From NCBI GenBank assembly GCA_023266695.1, contig JAHFPO010000094.1, forward strand, positions 1 through 9,116: a stretch of DNA of 9,116 nucleotides, written 5' to 3'. The notes beneath the pieces are model-generated. The model had not been told where the DNA came from and ran no database searches. It saw nothing but the letters and a program-made list of their open reading frames with translations. This DNA comes from Hyphomicrobiales bacterium. GTDB taxonomy: Bacteria > Pseudomonadota > Alphaproteobacteria > Rhizobiales > Xanthobacteraceae. Both the position numbers and the translations under genes were made by a program. This document shows, one piece after another, positions 1-6,085 of this stretch (position 1 is its first letter; every line of letters begins with the position of its first letter).

Positions 1-124
1 TACCCGCCGGGACGCCAACTATGAGATTGGTGCGCCGACCGGCGCTCCATCCCCCTCATTTCGATGGGGGGAAAGAAAATCAAAGCTCGGAGCGAAAACC
101 GCTCGCGAGAACGAATTCACTTAT

Positions 125-254
125 CCCTCCCCCTAAAAGGGGGAGGGTGGCGAGCCGCGAAGTGGCGAGCCGGTTGGGGGGTTGGTGAGTCAATGACCCC
201 TCACCCGCCTCGCCGCTGACGCGGCTCGGCACCCTCTCCCACAGGGGGAGAGGG
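125..254. repeat. Imperfect palindromic intergenic repeat (Rhizobiales-type, about 130 bp)
   Basis: The two halves are imperfect reverse complements. The left half (about 142-170, beginning GGGAGGGTGGCGAGCCGCG) matches the reverse complement of the right half (about 209-240) with a few mismatches and a short indel. Each end also folds on itself: CCCTCCCCC/GGGGGAGGG around 125-148, and CCCTCTCCC/GGGAGAGGG around 232-254. I recall very similar GC-rich elements scattered between genes in Bradyrhizobium-like genomes, but copy number cannot be seen here. It lies 46 bases past the apaG stop, so the first hairpin on the minus transcript (254-232, nine pairs with a short loop) may protect or end the metZ-apaG mRNA. 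It has no U-tract, so it is not a classic intrinsic terminator. The rest of 1-300 shows no gene. Confidence 0.75.
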
Positions 255-300
255 AAAAGTGCTGTTTGAAAACGATCAGTGCGCCAGGAACGGAAACGAC

Positions 301-693
301 CTAATGCAGCACCCGCTTGCCGTGCGGGCTGTCGAGCGAGAACGCCGGCACCTCGACGTCGAAGCGCTCGCCGTTCTCCGCCACCATCTGGAAAGTGCCG
401 GTCATCAGACCGGCCGGCGTCGAAAGCGGCACGCCGCTGGTGTATTCGAACTTGTCGCCCGGCTTCAGCACCGGCTGCTCGCCGACCACGCCCGGCCCGC
501 GCACCTCTTGCATCTGCCCGCGCCCGTCGGTGATCTTCCAATGCCGCGTCTTGAGCTGGACCGTGGCGGTGCCGAGATTGGCGATCTCGATCGTATAGGC
601 CCAGAAGAAACGGTCGTCCGCGGCCGAGGAACGATCGGCGAGGAATTGCGGCTTCACGGTCACCTGGATGCCGCGCGTGACGGCCTGATACAT
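301..693 (-). CDS. apaG: ApaG (DUF525) domain protein
   Basis: The 130-residue product is a stand-alone ApaG domain, a small beta-sandwich of fibronectin-III type. The name comes from the E. coli apaG locus. The biochemical role is unsettled; it has been linked to divalent-cation homeostasis and related domains bind proteins or pyrophosphate-containing ligands. Family features seen are RGIQVTVKPQFL near the N-terminus, FWAYTIEIANLG, the glycine-rich GPGVVGEQPVLKPGDKFEYTSG stretch around residues 67-87 (written in part), and a C-terminal TGTFQMV strand. I place the start at 693 because CCTCC at 699-703 gives a GGAGG ribosome site five bases upstream and the length then equals the family norm. 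An in-frame ATG at 738 would add 15 residues, but has no ribosome site. It follows metZ by 48 bases and is very probably co-transcribed with it under the SAM-II riboswitch. Confidence 0.93.
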   Translation of the reverse strand: MYQAVTRGIQVTVKPQFLADRSSAADDRFFWAYTIEIANLGTATVQLKTRHWKITDGRGQMQEVRGPGVVGEQPVLKPGDKFEYTSGVPLSTPAGLMTGTFQMVAENGERFDVEVPAFSLDSPHGKRVLH

Positions 694-741
694 CGCTTCC
701 TCCGGACGAATCGAACTCTCGCTGGCCCGGCGACTCATATT

Positions 742-1947
742 TTAAAGAGCTTTGAGCCCGCGGGCGAGGTCCTCGGCGAGATCGTCGGCATGTTCGAGCC
801 CGACCGAAAGCCTGAGCAGCCCGTCGCTGATCCCCATCTCGGCCCGCACCTCGGGCGCAAAACGCTGGTGGGTGGTGGTGGCGGGATGGGTGATCAGGCT
901 CTTGGCATCGCCGAGATTGTTGGAAATACGGATGAGCCGGAGCGCATCGGCGAAGCGGAAGGCGCCGGCCTTTCCGTCCGCCACCTCGAAGGCGAGAAGC
1001 GTGCCGCTGCCCTTCATCTGCTTCTTGGCGAGCGCCGCCTGCGGATGATCGGAGCGGCCGGGATAGAGCACCTTCTTGATGCGCTTGTGGGCGGCGAGGA
1101 AATCGGCAAGCGATGCTGCGCTCGCCTGCATGCGCTCGACCCGGAGGCCGAGCGTCTCCAGGCCCTTCAACAGCACCCAGGCATTGAAGGGCGAGAGACA
1201 CGGGCCGGTCTGGCGCAGGAAGGTGTGCAGATGCTCGGCGATGAAGGCCTCCGAGGCGAGGATCGCGCCGCCGAGGCAGCGGCCCTGGCCATCGATGTGC
1301 TTGGTCGCCGAATAGACCACGATCTCGGCGCCGAGCTCGAGCGGGCTCTGCAACAAGGGCGTCGCGAACACGTTGTCGACGATGAGGCGCGCCTTGGCCG
1401 CGCGCGCGAGCTTGGCGATCGCCTGAATGTCGAGGATCTCGAGCGTCGGATTGGTCGGGCTCTCGAGAAAGAAGGCGCGGGTCTCAGGCCTAATCGCCGC
1501 CTTCCAGGCCGCAAGATCGGTGCCGTCGACGAGCGTCGCGGCAATGCCGTAGCGCGGCAACAGTTCCTCGATCACGTAGCGGCAGGAGCCGAAGAGCGCG
1601 CGCCCGGAGACCACGTGATCGCCGGTCCTGAGCTGGCAGAGGAGGGCGGCGGTGACGGCGGCCATGCCGCTCGCGGTCGCCCGGCATGCCTCCGCGCCCT
1701 CGAGCGCCGCCATCCGTTGCTCGAACATGGCGACGGTCGGGTTGGCATAGCGCGAATAGACGAAGCCCGCGTCGCGTCCGGCGAAGCGCGCCTCGGCGGT
1801 TTCCGACTGGTCGTAGACGTAGCCCTGGGTGAGAAAGAGCGCTTCCGAGGTCTCGCCGAATTGGGAGCGCAGGGTTCCGGCATGGACGAGCCGGGTCTCG
1901 GGCCGGAGGCTCTTGGGATCGAGCTCCGGGCGGGGGATCGAGTTCAT
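742..1947 (-). CDS. metZ: O-succinylhomoserine sulfhydrylase (MetZ), PLP-dependent
   Basis: The 401-residue protein belongs to the Cys/Met-metabolism PLP enzyme family. It should convert O-succinylhomoserine plus sulfide to homocysteine, the direct-sulfhydrylation route to methionine, in the cytoplasm. Motifs seen are YSRYANPT (64-71), ATASGMAAV (90-98; phosphate-binding region), ESPTNPT (162-168), DNVFATP with Asp191 expected to contact the pyridine nitrogen, and SATKHIDGQGR with Lys216 as the PLP Schiff-base lysine. The C-terminal ITHPATTTHQR (352-362) and the LSVGLEH block are also family signatures. Full length and intact. The start at 1947 has an AGGAGG site (CCTCCT at 1954-1959 on the plus strand) six bases upstream. 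It heads a two-gene unit with apaG and is preceded by a SAM-II riboswitch, which supports the methionine role. MetZ, rather than cystathionine gamma-synthase or O-acetylhomoserine sulfhydrylase, is chosen from overall resemblance. Confidence 0.95.
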   Translation of the reverse strand: MNSIPRPELDPKSLRPETRLVHAGTLRSQFGETSEALFLTQGYVYDQSETAEARFAGRDAGFVYSRYANPTVAMFEQRMAALEGAEACRATASGMAAVTAALLCQLRTGDHVVSGRALFGSCRYVIEELLPRYGIAATLVDGTDLAAWKAAIRPETRAFFLESPTNPTLEILDIQAIAKLARAAKARLIVDNVFATPLLQSPLELGAEIVVYSATKHIDGQGRCLGGAILASEAFIAEHLHTFLRQTGPCLSPFNAWVLLKGLETLGLRVERMQASAASLADFLAAHKRIKKVLYPGRSDHPQAALAKKQMKGSGTLLAFEVADGKAGAFRFADALRLIRISNNLGDAKSLITHPATTTHQRFAPEVRAEMGISDGLLRLSVGLEHADDLAEDLARGLKAL

Positions 1948-2013
1948 GACGTGCCTCCTGACAATAAACCCGGCCGGGGGACGACCCGGGCCGGGTTCGG
2001 CACGTCCCCGGCC
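1948..2013 (-). promoter_or_regulatory. Expression platform of the metZ SAM-II riboswitch: competing hairpins and anti-Shine-Dalgarno pairing
   Basis: On the minus strand three pairings compete. Helix A pairs 2013-2003 (GGCCGGGGACG) with 1983-1972, eleven pairs with one bulged C at 1976. Helix B pairs 1997-1989 (AACCCGGCC) with 1975-1967 (GGCCGGGTT), nine perfect pairs followed by UAUUGU, which resembles a modest intrinsic terminator. Helix C pairs 2006-1999 (GACGTGCC) with 1955-1948 (GGCACGTC), the bases directly before the metZ start, covering the last two G of the ribosome site. B nests inside C, while A excludes both. The 5' arm of A begins with the GGCC that the aptamer needs for its pseudoknot. 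All pairings are read directly from the sequence; the switching logic is inferred. Confidence 0.6.
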
Positions 2014-2068
2014 TTTTAGCGAGTTGTTTTACGTGGCTGCAAGCCGGCCGGCTCAAATGACCACGAAG
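2010..2068 (-). promoter_or_regulatory. SAM-II riboswitch aptamer upstream of metZ
   Basis: The minus strand carries the conserved SAM-II (SAM-alpha) layout. Stem P1 is CGTGG (2065-2061) paired with CCACG (2036-2032). Between them is the loop with TCATTTGAGCC and GGCTTGCAG. The hallmark 3' segment AACTCGCTAAAAGGCC follows at 2025-2010, whose GGCC can pair back into the loop as the pseudoknot. The class binds S-adenosylmethionine and is known almost exclusively from alphaproteobacterial methionine genes such as metA, metX and metZ, where SAM lowers expression. The metZ start codon lies about 60 bases downstream. Identification is by motif recall and is strong. It also implies that the metZ mRNA begins upstream of about 2068. 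Confidence 0.93.
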
Positions 2069-2077
2069 CTAGTAAGA

Positions 2078-2107
2078 TGATTACTCCTTACGCGCGCCCA
2101 TCGTCAA
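2078..2107 (-). promoter_or_regulatory. Putative sigma-70 promoter for metZ-apaG
   Basis: On the minus strand TTGACG (2107-2102) is followed after 18 bases by TAATCA (2083-2078). That would start transcription at about 2071, just ahead of the aptamer, which is where a riboswitch promoter should be. The -35 is good, the -10 is weak and the spacing one base long. A second TTGACG sits at 2124-2119, but no -10 is in register with it. Confidence 0.5.
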
Positions 2108-2262
2108 GATAGCGTAGTCGTCAATAAGGTGCGAAAAAGAAAGATCACCCCATGTGGAAAGCGGTACCAACCTGGCTTCGGAGATTCGGCGGGTCACACA
2201 CGCCCCGGTTACCGTATCCGCAAGATGGGGTGCAGAAGACTTTCAAAACGCTAGGGGGAGAG

Positions 2263-3462
2263 ATGTCCGCCGCGCTGCCGGGGCTGTTAGATGAATCCGA
2301 AAATCTATCCCGAGAAAAGACCGGCCAAATTGTTGAGCCAAGTATCAAATCTGGGTTGTTTCCTCGCCAGCGTATCCAAACGATGATCCAGCGCGAGATG
2401 ATCGTTGCTAAGGAAAGGATCGAAGAAAGTCAGCTTCAGCCAGCGAGTCTCGACCTTCGAATCGCGCGCAACGCTTACCGAATCAGAGCTAGCTTTCTCC
2501 CCGGTGGCAAGCGAACGGTTCGAGAGCAACTAGACTCCCTGAATCCAGAGGCAATTGATCTCACCGATGGCGCGGTATTGGAAAGAAACTGTGTCTACTT
2601 AGTCGAATTGGAAGAGTACTTAAGTTTGCAACCAACAATATTTGGCATAGCAAACCCTAAAAGTTCGACCGGCCGTCTAGATATCTTCACCCGTGTCATT
2701 ACGGATAGGGCTGAACGTTTTGACAGTATTCCGGGCGGATATAAGGGCCCGCTGTTTGCTGAAATCTCTCCGAGGACCTTTAGTATTAAGCTGCGAAAGG
2801 GGTCTAGGCTGAACCAGGTTCGCTTTCGGAGGCGAACGTCTGGACAAGATGAACACGCGAGTTTTTATTTAAGCGACAATGACCTTGAAAAAAAACACAA
2901 AGCATCACCTCTTGTTGATGGAGATTTAGTGCTGCGAGATGGCGTAGTGCTCAGCGTGGCTCTTTCTTTCACGGACGCGCCCGAAGAAATAATAGGCTAC
3001 AGAGCGCAAAAACATACAAGTGTTATTGATGTAGATATGGTCGACGCCTACAATGGGGCCGACTATTGGGAGCCTGTCTATAAGCAGAGTGATGGAAGAC
3101 TGATACTTGATCCAGACCAGTTTTATATTTTGGCTTCGAAGGAGCGAATACATATTCCGCCCGATCTTGCAGCCGAGATGGTCCCCATCGATCCACGGAT
3201 GGGCGAATTTCGTGTTCACTATGCAGGCTTTTTCGATCCGGGATTTGGTCATGGCCTTGCTGGTGGTCGTGGCGCGCGTGCAGTTTTGGAAGTGCGGTCA
3301 CGCGAAGTAGCATTCATTCTGGAGCATGGCCAAATGGTTGGGCGGCTCGTATATGAACAACTGACCGAACCCACCCAGGTATTGTATGGGCAACTTGAAA
3401 GCTCCAGTTACCAAGCCCAGGGCCTCAAGCTCTCCAAGCACTTCCGCCCGTTCGCGCGCTGA
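2263..3462 (+). CDS. dcd: Two-domain 2'-deoxycytidine 5'-triphosphate deaminase
   Basis: This 399-residue protein matches the duplicated-fold dCTP deaminase family common in alphaproteobacteria, which converts dCTP to dUTP for dTMP synthesis. Domain 1 carries QPASLDLRI (about 59-67), RASFLPG (75-81), the nucleotide-binding NPKSSTGRLD (131-140), and GPLFAEISPRTFS with Glu167 aligning with the catalytic glutamate of E. coli Dcd, then RLNQVRFRR. Domain 2 carries GEFRVHYAGFFDPGFG (314-329), RAVLEVRSREV (339-349), GRLVYEQL and GLKLSKHFRP near the end. All key positions are present, so it should be active. I chose 2263 because of the purine-rich AGGGGGAGAG just upstream and because the extra 37 residues from an upstream ATG (2152) do not resemble the family. 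It is divergent from metZ. GC content is visibly lower than in its neighbours (some 60-base lines near or below 47%), suggesting acquisition or replacement from another genome. Confidence 0.88.
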   Translation: MSAALPGLLDESENLSREKTGQIVEPSIKSGLFPRQRIQTMIQREMIVAKERIEESQLQPASLDLRIARNAYRIRASFLPGGKRTVREQLDSLNPEAIDLTDGAVLERNCVYLVELEEYLSLQPTIFGIANPKSSTGRLDIFTRVITDRAERFDSIPGGYKGPLFAEISPRTFSIKLRKGSRLNQVRFRRRTSGQDEHASFYLSDNDLEKKHKASPLVDGDLVLRDGVVLSVALSFTDAPEEIIGYRAQKHTSVIDVDMVDAYNGADYWEPVYKQSDGRLILDPDQFYILASKERIHIPPDLAAEMVPIDPRMGEFRVHYAGFFDPGFGHGLAGGRGARAVLEVRSREVAFILEHGQMVGRLVYEQLTEPTQVLYGQLESSSYQAQGLKLSKHFRPFAR

Positions 3463-3480
3463 ACCATGAAGGAGCGAGCC

Positions 3481-3509
3481 TTGCCGCGCCCGGGCGCGGT
3501 TCGTATCCT
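3481..3509 (+). promoter_or_regulatory. Promoter of tRNA-Gly
   Basis: TTGCCG (3481-3486), 17 bases, then TATCCT (3504-3509) places the transcription start about 7 to 9 bases past the -10, a few bases before the mature tRNA 5' end at 3519. The spacer is almost filled by a perfect 16-base palindrome (3484-3499, CCGCGCCC/GGGCGCGG). Confidence 0.6.
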
Positions 3510-3518
3510 TGGACGAAC

Positions 3519-3592
3519 GCGGGCGTAGTTCAATGGTAGAACGGCAGCTTCCCAAGCTGCATACGCGGGTTCGATTCCCGCCGCCCGCTCCA
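3519..3592 (+). tRNA. tRNA-Gly (anticodon CCC)
   Basis: A complete cloverleaf is visible. The acceptor stem is GCGGGCG (3519-3525) with CGCCCGC (3582-3588). The D-arm contains GTTCAATGGTAGAAC. The anticodon stem is GCAGC (3544-3548) with GCTGC (3556-3560), enclosing the loop TTCCCAA with anticodon CCC at 3551-3553. The T-stem is GCGGG (3565-3569) with CCCGC (3577-3581) around TTCGATT. The discriminator is T3589 and CCA is genome-encoded at 3590-3592. It reads glycine GGG codons. The 3' end is intact and no integrase is adjacent, so it is not a used integration site in this window. Confidence 0.97.
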
Positions 3593-3614
3593 ACCCAGGG
3601 AGTCTCCCGTCAAC

Positions 3615-3634
3615 CGGAAAGTTTCCGATTTCTT
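3615..3634 (+). terminator. Possible terminator of tRNA-Gly
   Basis: CGGAAA (3615-3620), one base, then TTTCCG (3622-3627) form a small perfect inverted repeat, followed by ATTTCTT. In RNA the tip must open, so the real stem is short and the U-run is interrupted. It lies 23 bases after the tRNA and before dgkA. Read-through into dgkA is possible, since dgkA shows no convincing promoter of its own. Confidence 0.4.
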
Positions 3635-3661
3635 CGGCGACCGAACCGCACGATCAAAGCG

Positions 3662-4015
3662 ATGAAGCGAATCTATATCGCCACGCTGAATTCCTTTCAC
3701 GGCTTCGCTTCCGCCATCAAGAGCGAGGCGGCCGCCCGCGAGGAGATCATCACCCTCCTGCTGGCCTTGCCGGTCGGGTTGTGGGTGGCGCCGAGCGCCG
3801 CCTGGTACGTGGCCATGATCGGCGTCCTCCTCGTGCTGATCGCGGTGGAGCTCCTCAACACCGCGATCGAGAAGCTCGCCGACCACGTCGCGCCCGAACG
3901 CAACCCCAAGATCGGCGCGCTCAAGGACTACGGCTCGGCCGCCGTCTTTTGCGGCTTGTCGCTCGCCGCCCTCGTTTGGCTCACGGCGCTCGCCATTCGG
4001 GTGGGCCTGATCTGA
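3662..4015 (+). CDS. dgkA: Diacylglycerol kinase (prokaryotic DgkA type)
   Basis: The 117-residue integral inner-membrane enzyme phosphorylates diacylglycerol to phosphatidic acid with ATP, returning headgroup-stripped lipid to phospholipid synthesis. An amphipathic N-terminus (NSFHGFASAIKSEAAAREE) precedes three membrane spans at about 28-45, 47-66 and 93-114. The catalytic signature is VELLNTAIEKLADHV, with Glu63 and Glu70 matching E. coli Glu69 and Glu76, followed by KIGALKDYGSAAV (Lys88, Asp89). Length is typical. The start at 3662 is the only sensible one, since upstream in-frame codons run through the tRNA, but no clear Shine-Dalgarno precedes it. It ends at a strong terminator and is followed by a sulfatase-fold membrane protein that could generate its substrate. 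Confidence 0.93.
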   Translation: MKRIYIATLNSFHGFASAIKSEAAAREEIITLLLALPVGLWVAPSAAWYVAMIGVLLVLIAVELLNTAIEKLADHVAPERNPKIGALKDYGSAAVFCGLSLAALVWLTALAIRVGLI

Positions 4016-4048
4016 AGGGATTGCGGCCTTCCATCGCCCGCCCGCTTG

Positions 4049-4079
4049 CCCGGCATGGTCTTGCCAGGACATTTTTTTT
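4049..4079 (+). terminator. Intrinsic terminator after dgkA
   Basis: CC-C-GGCA (4049-4055), a six-base loop, and TGCC-A-GG (4062-4068) form a stem of six pairs with one internal mismatch. After ACA come eight consecutive T (4072-4079). This is the clearest intrinsic terminator on the plus strand and separates dgkA from the next gene. Confidence 0.7.
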
Positions 4080-4098
4080 GATGACAGTCTGATGACAG
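4079..4098 (-). promoter_or_regulatory. Pho-box-like direct repeat (candidate PhoB site)
   Basis: The minus strand reads CTGTCATCAGACTGTCAT, two perfect CTGTCAT heptamers separated by four bases (11-base period), matching the canonical PhoB half-sites and spacing. On the plus strand it appears as TGATGACAG repeated at 4079-4087 and 4090-4098. It lies between the dgkA terminator and the sulfatase-like gene, ending nine bases before that start codon and in the reverse orientation relative to it. Binding is inferred, and the orientation and position leave open whether it would activate, repress or do nothing. Confidence 0.5.
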
Positions 4099-4107
4099 AG
4101 TAGAGTG

Positions 4108-5871
4108 ATGACTACGGTCCGCGGCCCGCTCGCCGCGAGAATTATTTGTTCAGGCGCGTACCTAGCCATGCTGACCGCCGTTTCCCTCATCGCCAGCCGT
4201 TTTGCCTCCGCCGGGGCCGCAAAACGTTACGTCGCCATTGCCATCATCGCGGCCGTGCATCTCGCGGCCTTCGCCGTCATGGTGTGGTCCGAGACCAATT
4301 ATTGGTCGCAAACCGGGTTCGTCCTCACCTGGGGGCTCTTGAATTTCGCCTGGCTCGCCGTGCTGCGTCGCCCGTCGCTTGCCGCCGCCTTGTCGCTGGC
4401 GATGATCGCCGTCGTGATTCTGCTGTCGCGCTACAAGCACGACCTCCTGTTCATGACGGCCAATTTCGTCGACGTCATGATCATCGACGACGACACGGTC
4501 GCCTTCCTGCTGGCGATTTTCCCCAGCCTCGGCCCGGTGATCGGCGTCGCGATTGTGCTGGCGGTGCCGGCCCTGGTCCTCGCCTGGCGGCTCGATCACT
4601 TCCGGGTGCGTCTGCGGACCGCGTCGCTGGGATGTGCGGCGTGCCTGGTCGCGCTCTCGGGGCTGTCCTTTGCCGTGCCGGTCGATCGCGAAGACGAATT
4701 CCTGAATGACAACTACATCTCCAAGTTTGCGCGGTTCGGGGCGGTCTCGGTCGCCGACCTCATGACGCGGGGATGGATCGAGTCCGATGCCATGGTCACA
4801 GAGCGGTTGAATCCGGTCGTCGGCGATCGCTGCGAGCCCAATCATCGCGCGCCGCACATCATCATGGTGCTCGATGAGTCGAGCTTCGACATCAGCATGG
4901 TGCCCGGCCTCAAGCTTCCGCCGGACTACCAACGCCATTTTCGTTCGTTCGACGGCAAGATGCGTTCTTTCCTGGTCGAGGGAGCCGGCGGTCCGACCTG
5001 GTTCTCCGAATATAACGTGCTCTCGGGATTGTCCGTGCGCTCCTACGGACGCTTTGCCGACTCCGTCACCCGGATCGCCGCCGGGCGGGTCGAACGCGGG
5101 TTGCCCCACGCCTTGCGCCGGTGCGGCTACCGGACCTTCAGCCTCTATCCCTGGATGGGCAACTTCCTCGGCGCCCGCAACTTCCAGACCACGACCGGCA
5201 TCGAACATTTCCTCGATGCCAAGCATCTCGGCACGCTCGAGGTCCAGCCCGACAGTTTCTACTTCGACGCCGCCCTCCGGCTGATCGATCGCGAACGAAG
5301 CAAGGCTCCGCTCTTCCTCTTCGTCTACACCATGGCCAACCACATGCCGTGGTATAACCGCTTCCGGCCCGATCTGGCGCCCGAATGGCAGGATCCGGGA
5401 AACGCCGCCGAGATCGATGAATATCTTCGCCGGCAGGCTTTGAGCAAACGCGATTACGCGCAATTCGTGGCCCGTCTCGTCCGGGAATTTCCGGGCGAGG
5501 CATTTCTGCTGGTGCGGTTCGGCGATCACCAGCCTTCCTTCGCCAAGCAGATCATCGATCCGGCACTCGACGAAGCCGCGATCGCACGACGGGTTTCGCA
5601 GTTCGATGCGCGCTACTTCACCACCTATTATGCGATCGAGGTCGTGAACTTCACGCCCGTCGATCTCTCCTCGGCGCTCGATACGCTCGATGCGCCCTAT
5701 CTCCCGCTGGTCGTGCTGGAAGCGGCGGGGCTGCCGCTCGATCCTTCCTTCCTGGAACAGAAGAAAATCCTGGAGCGCTGCCGCGGGCTCTTCTATGGTT
5801 GTGCCGGCGGGGCGGAGGCACGGCGGTTCAACCGGTTGCTGATCGACGCCGGCCTGATCAAGGGTTTGTAA
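4108..5871 (+). CDS. Membrane-anchored sulfatase-fold protein (LTA synthase/phosphoglycerol transferase-like)
   Basis: The 587-residue protein has about five N-terminal membrane spans (roughly residues 10-30, 42-60, 70-87, 92-107 and 133-160, with another hydrophobic stretch near 174-192) and a large alkaline-phosphatase/sulfatase-fold domain expected in the periplasm. Active-site elements resemble those of LtaS/OpgB enzymes (numbered from a GTG one codon upstream): metal ligand region HIIMVLDESSFD (Asp257/Glu258), nucleophile region GGPTWFSEYNVLSG (Thr298), HMPW (His413) and RFGDHQPSF (Asp474, His475). Relatives move a phosphoglycerol or phosphoethanolamine headgroup from a phospholipid to a glycan or lipid A, leaving diacylglycerol; the acceptor here is unknown. 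The ATG at 4108 directly follows an in-frame GTG at 4105, and the ribosome site is weak. Cysteines at 559 and 566 (CRGLFYGC) and at 243 and 340 could form disulfides. A hydrolytic sulfatase role cannot be excluded, although the usual Cys/Ser-x-Pro-x-Arg formylglycine motif is absent. Confidence 0.8.
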   Translation: MTTVRGPLAARIICSGAYLAMLTAVSLIASRFASAGAAKRYVAIAIIAAVHLAAFAVMVWSETNYWSQTGFVLTWGLLNFAWLAVLRRPSLAAALSLAMIAVVILLSRYKHDLLFMTANFVDVMIIDDDTVAFLLAIFPSLGPVIGVAIVLAVPALVLAWRLDHFRVRLRTASLGCAACLVALSGLSFAVPVDREDEFLNDNYISKFARFGAVSVADLMTRGWIESDAMVTERLNPVVGDRCEPNHRAPHIIMVLDESSFDISMVPGLKLPPDYQRHFRSFDGKMRSFLVEGAGGPTWFSEYNVLSGLSVRSYGRFADSVTRIAAGRVERGLPHALRRCGYRTFSLYPWMGNFLGARNFQTTTGIEHFLDAKHLGTLEVQPDSFYFDAALRLIDRERSKAPLFLFVYTMANHMPWYNRFRPDLAPEWQDPGNAAEIDEYLRRQALSKRDYAQFVARLVREFPGEAFLLVRFGDHQPSFAKQIIDPALDEAAIARRVSQFDARYFTTYYAIEVVNFTPVDLSSALDTLDAPYLPLVVLEAAGLPLDPSFLEQKKILERCRGLFYGCAGGAEARRFNRLLIDAGLIKGL

Positions 5872-6085
5872 GCCGCCGTTCCCCGCCTTGGCGCGCAGAG
5901 CGGTCCATGCGCGGCGCGCGTATTATGGGCGTCCGGCCAACAGCCGACAGAGCGCCGAACATCGCTAACTCATTGAAATTCCTAGCTTCACAAACAGTTT
6001 CCTGAGCGCTATGCGAGAGTTTGATATCCTTCGCCCGTTCCAGTTCGCGCCCCCACATGGATCGCCTCGGGCGGGAGGACATTCG

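Noticed and set aside
50..72. TCCCCC/GGGGGA inverted repeat as a terminator
   Set aside because: Neither strand has a T-run after the stem, and no gene end adjoins it in the window. It is probably part of a GC-rich intergenic stretch.
259..2019. 586-codon plus-strand open frame across apaG and metZ
   Set aside because: It is the antisense shadow of two clearly recognised minus-strand genes. The product is His/Arg/Gly-rich with no motif, and the frame is kept open by high GC.
2152..2262. Upstream ATG adding 37 residues to the dCTP deaminase
   Set aside because: The extension does not resemble the family and has no ribosome site, while 2263 has a purine-rich site and a family-like start.
3519..3592. 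tRNA-Gly as the attachment site of the integrase
   Set aside because: The tRNA lies almost 4 kb from the integrase with core genes between them, and I saw no second copy of its 3' end near the integrase.
4162..5529. 455-codon minus-strand open frame inside the sulfatase-like gene
   Set aside because: Antisense shadow. The opposite strand has membrane spans and active-site motifs, while this frame is low-complexity and charged.
5872..6085. Search for a promoter or small gene between the sulfatase-like gene and the small membrane protein
   Set aside because: TATTAT at 5921-5926 and TATGCG near 6011 look like -10 boxes, but no -35 is in register. No ORF has a ribosome site. Nothing is supported.
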